From NCBI GenBank assembly GCA_016719465.1, contig JADJYY010000010.1:1-64000 (forward strand): DNA of 64,000 nucleotides. The letters are read 5' to 3'. Positions 60,950 through 64,000 of this stretch are shown here, in pieces (positions within the stretch are counted from its first letter, which is position 1; each line of letters begins with the position of its first letter). The notes beneath the pieces were generated by a model. It saw only the letters and a list, made by a program, of their open reading frames with translations, ran no database searches and was not told the origin of the DNA. Position numbers and translations under genes: made by a program. This DNA comes from Hydrogenophilales bacterium (lineage in GTDB: Bacteria > Pseudomonadota > Gammaproteobacteria > Burkholderiales > Thiobacillaceae).

Positions 60950-62284
60950 ATGGCGAAACTGGGGGAGGCGGACGCCGCATCCTTCGTGCAGTGGTTCCGC
61001 TCCGCTGCGCCCTACATCCACGCCTTTCGCGGCAAGACCTTCGTGCTGGCCTTCGGCGGCGACGCCCTGGCCGACGGCGGCTTCGCCGGGCTGAGCCACG
61101 ACTTCAACCTGCTCAACAGCCTGGGCGTGCGCCTGGTGCTGGTGCACGGCGTGCGGCCCCAGGTGGAGGAGCGCCTGCGCGACCTGGGCCTGGATGCCAT
61201 GTACGTGCGCGATCGCCGGGTCACCGACGCGGAAACCCTGGAACACGTCAAGGACGCGGTGGGCTCCGTGCGGGTGGACATCGAAAGCCTGCTCTCGGTG
61301 GGCCTGCCCAACACCCCCATGGCCGGCGCCGACATCCGCGTGGCCTCGGGCAACTTCGTCACCGCCCGGCCGGTGGGCGTGGTGGACGGCGTGGATCTCC
61401 TGTTCACCGGAGAAGTGCGCAAGGTGGCCGACAAGGCCATCGCCGACCGCCTGTCGGCCGGCGAGATCGTCCTGCTCTCGCCCCTGGGCTATTCCCCCAC
61501 CGGCGAGGTGTTCAACCTGACCCTGGAGGAAGTGGCCACCGCCGCCGCCGTGGCCTTGGGGGCGGACAAGCTGATCTTCCTGCTCGACCACGGCGATTGC
61601 CGGGACGCCAGGGGCAAGCTCATCAACCAGCTCACCGCCGCCACCGCCCAGCGCCTGATCAAATCCCTGCCGGACGGGGACCTGAAGCTCTACCTGCCCC
61701 ATGCCGTGCGCGCCTGCCGCCAGGGCGTGCGCCGCGCCCACCTGCTGCCGCGCGCCCAGGACGGCGCCCTGCTGATGGAGCTGTTCACCCACGAAGGCGT
61801 GGGCACCATGTTGACCCGGGAGGAACTGGAGAATATCCGCCCGGCCAAGATCGAGGACGTGGGCGGCATCCTGTCGGTCATCGAACCCCTGGAAAGCGAT
61901 GGCGTGCTGGTGCGCCGTTCCCGGGAACGCCTGGAACAGGAAATCGAGCAGTTCTTCGTGGACGAGCTGGACGGTCGCATCGTCGGTTGCGTGGCCCTCT
62001 ACCCCTTCTCCGACACCCGCGCGGGGGAGATGGCCTGCCTGGCCGTGGCCCCGGATTTCCGCCGTGGCGGCCGCGGCGACGCCCTGCTGGCCGCCGTCGA
62101 GGAAGCCGCGCGGGCACGGGGGCTCGACCAGCTCTTCGTGCTCACCACCCGCGCCGCCCACTGGTTCATCGAGCGCGGCTTCGTGCTGGCGGGCCCGGAC
62201 GACCTGCCGGCGCCGCGCAAGGCCATGTACAACTGGCAGCGGCGTTCCAAGGTGCTGGTCAAGCCCTTGCCCGCCGAAACCTGA
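60950..62284 (+). CDS. argA: N-acetylglutamate synthase ArgA
   Basis: A 444-residue enzyme. The first ~290 residues are an amino-acid-kinase-like domain (VLAFGGDALADGGF, VLVHGVRPQVEERL), the rest a GNAT acetyltransferase (VGCVALYPFSDTRAGEMACLAVAPDFR, split here). It makes N-acetylglutamate, first step of arginine synthesis, and is likely inhibited by arginine. It starts 80 bp after rsmE. Confidence 0.94.
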   Translation: MAKLGEADAASFVQWFRSAAPYIHAFRGKTFVLAFGGDALADGGFAGLSHDFNLLNSLGVRLVLVHGVRPQVEERLRDLGLDAMYVRDRRVTDAETLEHVKDAVGSVRVDIESLLSVGLPNTPMAGADIRVASGNFVTARPVGVVDGVDLLFTGEVRKVADKAIADRLSAGEIVLLSPLGYSPTGEVFNLTLEEVATAAAVALGADKLIFLLDHGDCRDARGKLINQLTAATAQRLIKSLPDGDLKLYLPHAVRACRQGVRRAHLLPRAQDGALLMELFTHEGVGTMLTREELENIRPAKIEDVGGILSVIEPLESDGVLVRRSRERLEQEIEQFFVDELDGRIVGCVALYPFSDTRAGEMACLAVAPDFRRGGRGDALLAAVEEAARARGLDQLFVLTTRAAHWFIERGFVLAGPDDLPAPRKAMYNWQRRSKVLVKPLPAET

Positions 62285-62285
62285 C

Positions 62286-63131
62286 ATGCAAACCGCCCGC
62301 TGGCTCTTGTGTGTCCTGCTGGCTGGCCTGTCCGGCCCGGCCCTGGCTTTCACCGTGGGGGTCTTGCCGATCCACAGTTCCCGGGTGCTGGTGGAACGCT
62401 ACGAGCCCTTGCGCGCCTACCTCGAACGGACCCTGCAACAGCCGGTGCGCATCGAAAGCGCGCCGGATTTCGCCCGCTTCCATGCCCGCACTCTGCGCGG
62501 GGATTTCGACCTGACCATCACCGCCGCCCATTTCGCCCGCATCGCGCAAAAGGATCTGGGCTTCCTGCCCCTCGCCCAGTTCCAGCCGGACCACGATTCC
62601 CTGCTGATCCACAGCATGGATCGCCCCCTGTCCGGACCGGGCGACCTGAAAGGCAAGCAGCTGGCGGTCATCGACCGGCTGGCGATCACGGTCATGGCCA
62701 CCATCCACTATCTCGAAGAACAGGGCCTGGAATCGGAACGCGACTACAAGGTGGCCGAGCACCGCTCCCATGCCAGCGCGGCCCATGCCCTGGCATCCGG
62801 CATGTCCGCCGCCGCCGTGACCACCAGCCAGGGCCTGTTGCAGATCCCCGAGGACATCCGCCGCAAGCTGGTGGTGCACAAGCACATCGCCGACATCCCG
62901 GCCTTCCTGTTCATCGTCAAGCCCGACCTGCCCAAGTCCCAGGCCGAGCGCATCCGCGCCCTGCTGCTGGAATTCCCGCGCGCGGCGGAAGGCATCGACT
63001 TTCTCGGCCAGACCGGCTACACCACGCTGCGCCCGGCCAGCGAAACCATCATGAAGCGGGCCGACGCCTATCTCGGGGAAACCCGCAAGGTGCTTGGCAC
63101 GCCTTCCAGCGGCAAAAGGCTCGAACCTTGA
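62286..63131 (+). CDS. PhnD/SsuA-type periplasmic substrate-binding protein
   Basis: A 281-residue protein with a signal peptide (LLAGLSGPALA) and the fold of phosphonate/phosphite-binding proteins (GVLPIHSSRVLVERYEPLRAYL, FDLTITAAHFARI). No ABC transporter follows; instead it overlaps the sensor gene by four bases (TTGA), so it probably supplies a ligand signal to that sensor. The ligand is unknown. Confidence 0.85.
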   Translation: MQTARWLLCVLLAGLSGPALAFTVGVLPIHSSRVLVERYEPLRAYLERTLQQPVRIESAPDFARFHARTLRGDFDLTITAAHFARIAQKDLGFLPLAQFQPDHDSLLIHSMDRPLSGPGDLKGKQLAVIDRLAITVMATIHYLEEQGLESERDYKVAEHRSHASAAHALASGMSAAAVTTSQGLLQIPEDIRRKLVVHKHIADIPAFLFIVKPDLPKSQAERIRALLLEFPRAAEGIDFLGQTGYTTLRPASETIMKRADAYLGETRKVLGTPSSGKRLEP

Positions 63132-64000
63132 ATCTGGGCAGACCCCGCCTCCCCCTGTGGATCAAGCTGACCCTGTCCGGTGTCCTGGTGGAAGTCATCA
63201 TGCTGTTCGTGCTGGTGACGAGCAATGCCCGGCTCGCCGAGCAGGAGCTGACCAACAAGGCCTATCAGCGCATCAGCAGCGCCGTGCCGCTGCTCAATGC
63301 CGCCCTGGCCGGCCCCCTGATGCAAGGGGACTATGGCGCCCTGCGGGAAATACTGGAGGAAGCCCGCAAGGGCGACAGTTACGCCTATCTGGTCCTGCTG
63401 GATCAGGATGAACACCGCATCGTCAGCGCCGGCCTCCCGGCCAACGCCCCCCTCCCCCCCCTCGATCCGGAAATCTCCACGGGCAACGGCGACCGGGTCT
63501 ACGACACGGAAATCGCCATCAACCTGTCCGGAACGATCTACGGCACCCTGCGTTTCGGCATTTCCACCGACTTTCTGTCCGAGGCCAGGAAACGGGTCGT
63601 GCGGCAGGGGAGCGTGATCGGCCTGGCGGCGGTGGCCCTGACCCTCCTCACCCTGGCCATCATCGGCTACCTGCTCACCCGCCGCCTGAACCGGCTCACC
63701 CTGGCCAGCCATGCCATCGCCGACGAGAACTTCGATTCCCTGCTGCCGAAGCCCGGACGGGATGAAGTCGGCCAGTTGGTCATCGCCTTCCGCCAGATGT
63801 CGGAGCAACTCAAGGCGCGGCTCTCCGAACTCAAGGAAAGCGAGCAGCGCTTCTTCGCCATCGCCCATTACACCTATGACATGGAGCTGTGGATCGAGCC
63901 CGCGGGCCGGACCATCTGGGTCAACCCCTCGGTGGAGCGCATGACCGGATATACCCCCGACGAGTGCCTCGCCCTGCCGGGCTTTCCCCTCTCCCTGATC
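63128..64000 (+). CDS. HAMP-PAS membrane sensor, 3' end outside the window
   Basis: Partial, from a TTG start at 63128 inside the stop of the binding-protein gene. The visible 290 residues show a membrane helix near residue 15-35, an outer domain (residues ~36-160), a second membrane helix near 165-188 (GLAAVALTLLTLAIIGYLL), HAMP, and the beginning of a PAS domain (FFAIAHYTYDMELWIEPAG, WVNPSVERMTGYTPDECL). The output domain, kinase or GGDEF/EAL, lies beyond the edge. It has no ATG start and is easily missed. Confidence 0.8.
   Translation, partial: MNLGRPRLPLWIKLTLSGVLVEVIMLFVLVTSNARLAEQELTNKAYQRISSAVPLLNAALAGPLMQGDYGALREILEEARKGDSYAYLVLLDQDEHRIVSAGLPANAPLPPLDPEISTGNGDRVYDTEIAINLSGTIYGTLRFGISTDFLSEARKRVVRQGSVIGLAAVALTLLTLAIIGYLLTRRLNRLTLASHAIADENFDSLLPKPGRDEVGQLVIAFRQMSEQLKARLSELKESEQRFFAIAHYTYDMELWIEPAGRTIWVNPSVERMTGYTPDECLALPGFPLSLI

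Noticed and set aside
1..64000. CRISPR array or rRNA genes
   Set aside because: No regularly spaced repeats or rRNA-like sequence seen.

Overview
The window is GC-rich chromosome from a betaproteobacterium, most likely of the Rhodocyclales/Nitrosomonadales sphere. The pointers are a tkt-gap-pgk-pyk-fba block, a TorF-type porin with glnK-amtB, a 1280-residue DUF3683 FAD/Fe-S oxidoreductase, a RegB/RegA-like two-component pair, and regulatory PTS genes without a permease. The genus cannot be fixed from the sequence alone.

Bases 1-11.8 kb are accessory DNA. A tyrosine integrase sits beside a tRNA-Phe (anticodon GAA). Behind it lie an AlpA-like regulator, a CHC2 zinc-finger primase piece, a Toprim/P-loop primase-helicase and a string of small unknown genes with an HTH regulator. 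This layout resembles P4-like satellite elements. At the left are three likely defence genes: an AlbA_2/HATPase protein broken by a frameshift, a GmrSD-like DUF262/DUF1524 protein, and an unknown protein with an RNase H-like start. No second copy of the tRNA end was found, so the element probably continues past the left edge.

Bases 12-26.4 kb are core genes: DUF971, a fructosamine-kinase family protein, rpmE, a GT39-like membrane protein, mobA, yidD, a STAS protein and hslV with no hslU after it. Then come a cysteine-free RegB homologue with RegA, a copper-uptake pair (OprC-like receptor plus PCuAC), phoU, a membrane-anchored unknown protein, a MutT/ThiE-like fusion broken by a frameshift, an M48 lipoprotein protease and ubiK.

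Bases 26.4-40 kb start with a nitrogen unit (sigma-54 promoter, NtrC-like sites, porin, glnK, amtB), followed by phoBR behind a three-repeat Pho box. A Phd/PIN toxin-antitoxin module sits between phoR and a HIT gene, flanked by a 75-bp direct repeat that duplicates the phoR/HIT junction. Uma2, the DUF3683 oxidoreductase and the PTS genes EIIA-ptsH-ptsI follow.

Bases 40-49 kb hold a signalling cluster: a REC-REC-GGDEF cyclase facing a receiver-PP2C-HATPase protein, a STAS antagonist, cheB, cheD, cheR and a large PAS chemoreceptor ending in a CheR-docking pentapeptide. It resembles the Pseudomonas HsbR-HsbA-HsbD partner switch joined to chemoreceptor adaptation genes.

Bases 49-64 kb hold purC, an AbrB/PIN toxin-antitoxin pair, the glycolytic/Calvin-type block tkt-gap-pgk-pyk-fba with palindromic repeat elements in its gaps, an inositol-monophosphatase family gene, a thioredoxin-like gene, rsmE, argA, and a PhnD-like binding protein translationally coupled to a HAMP-PAS sensor that runs off the right edge.
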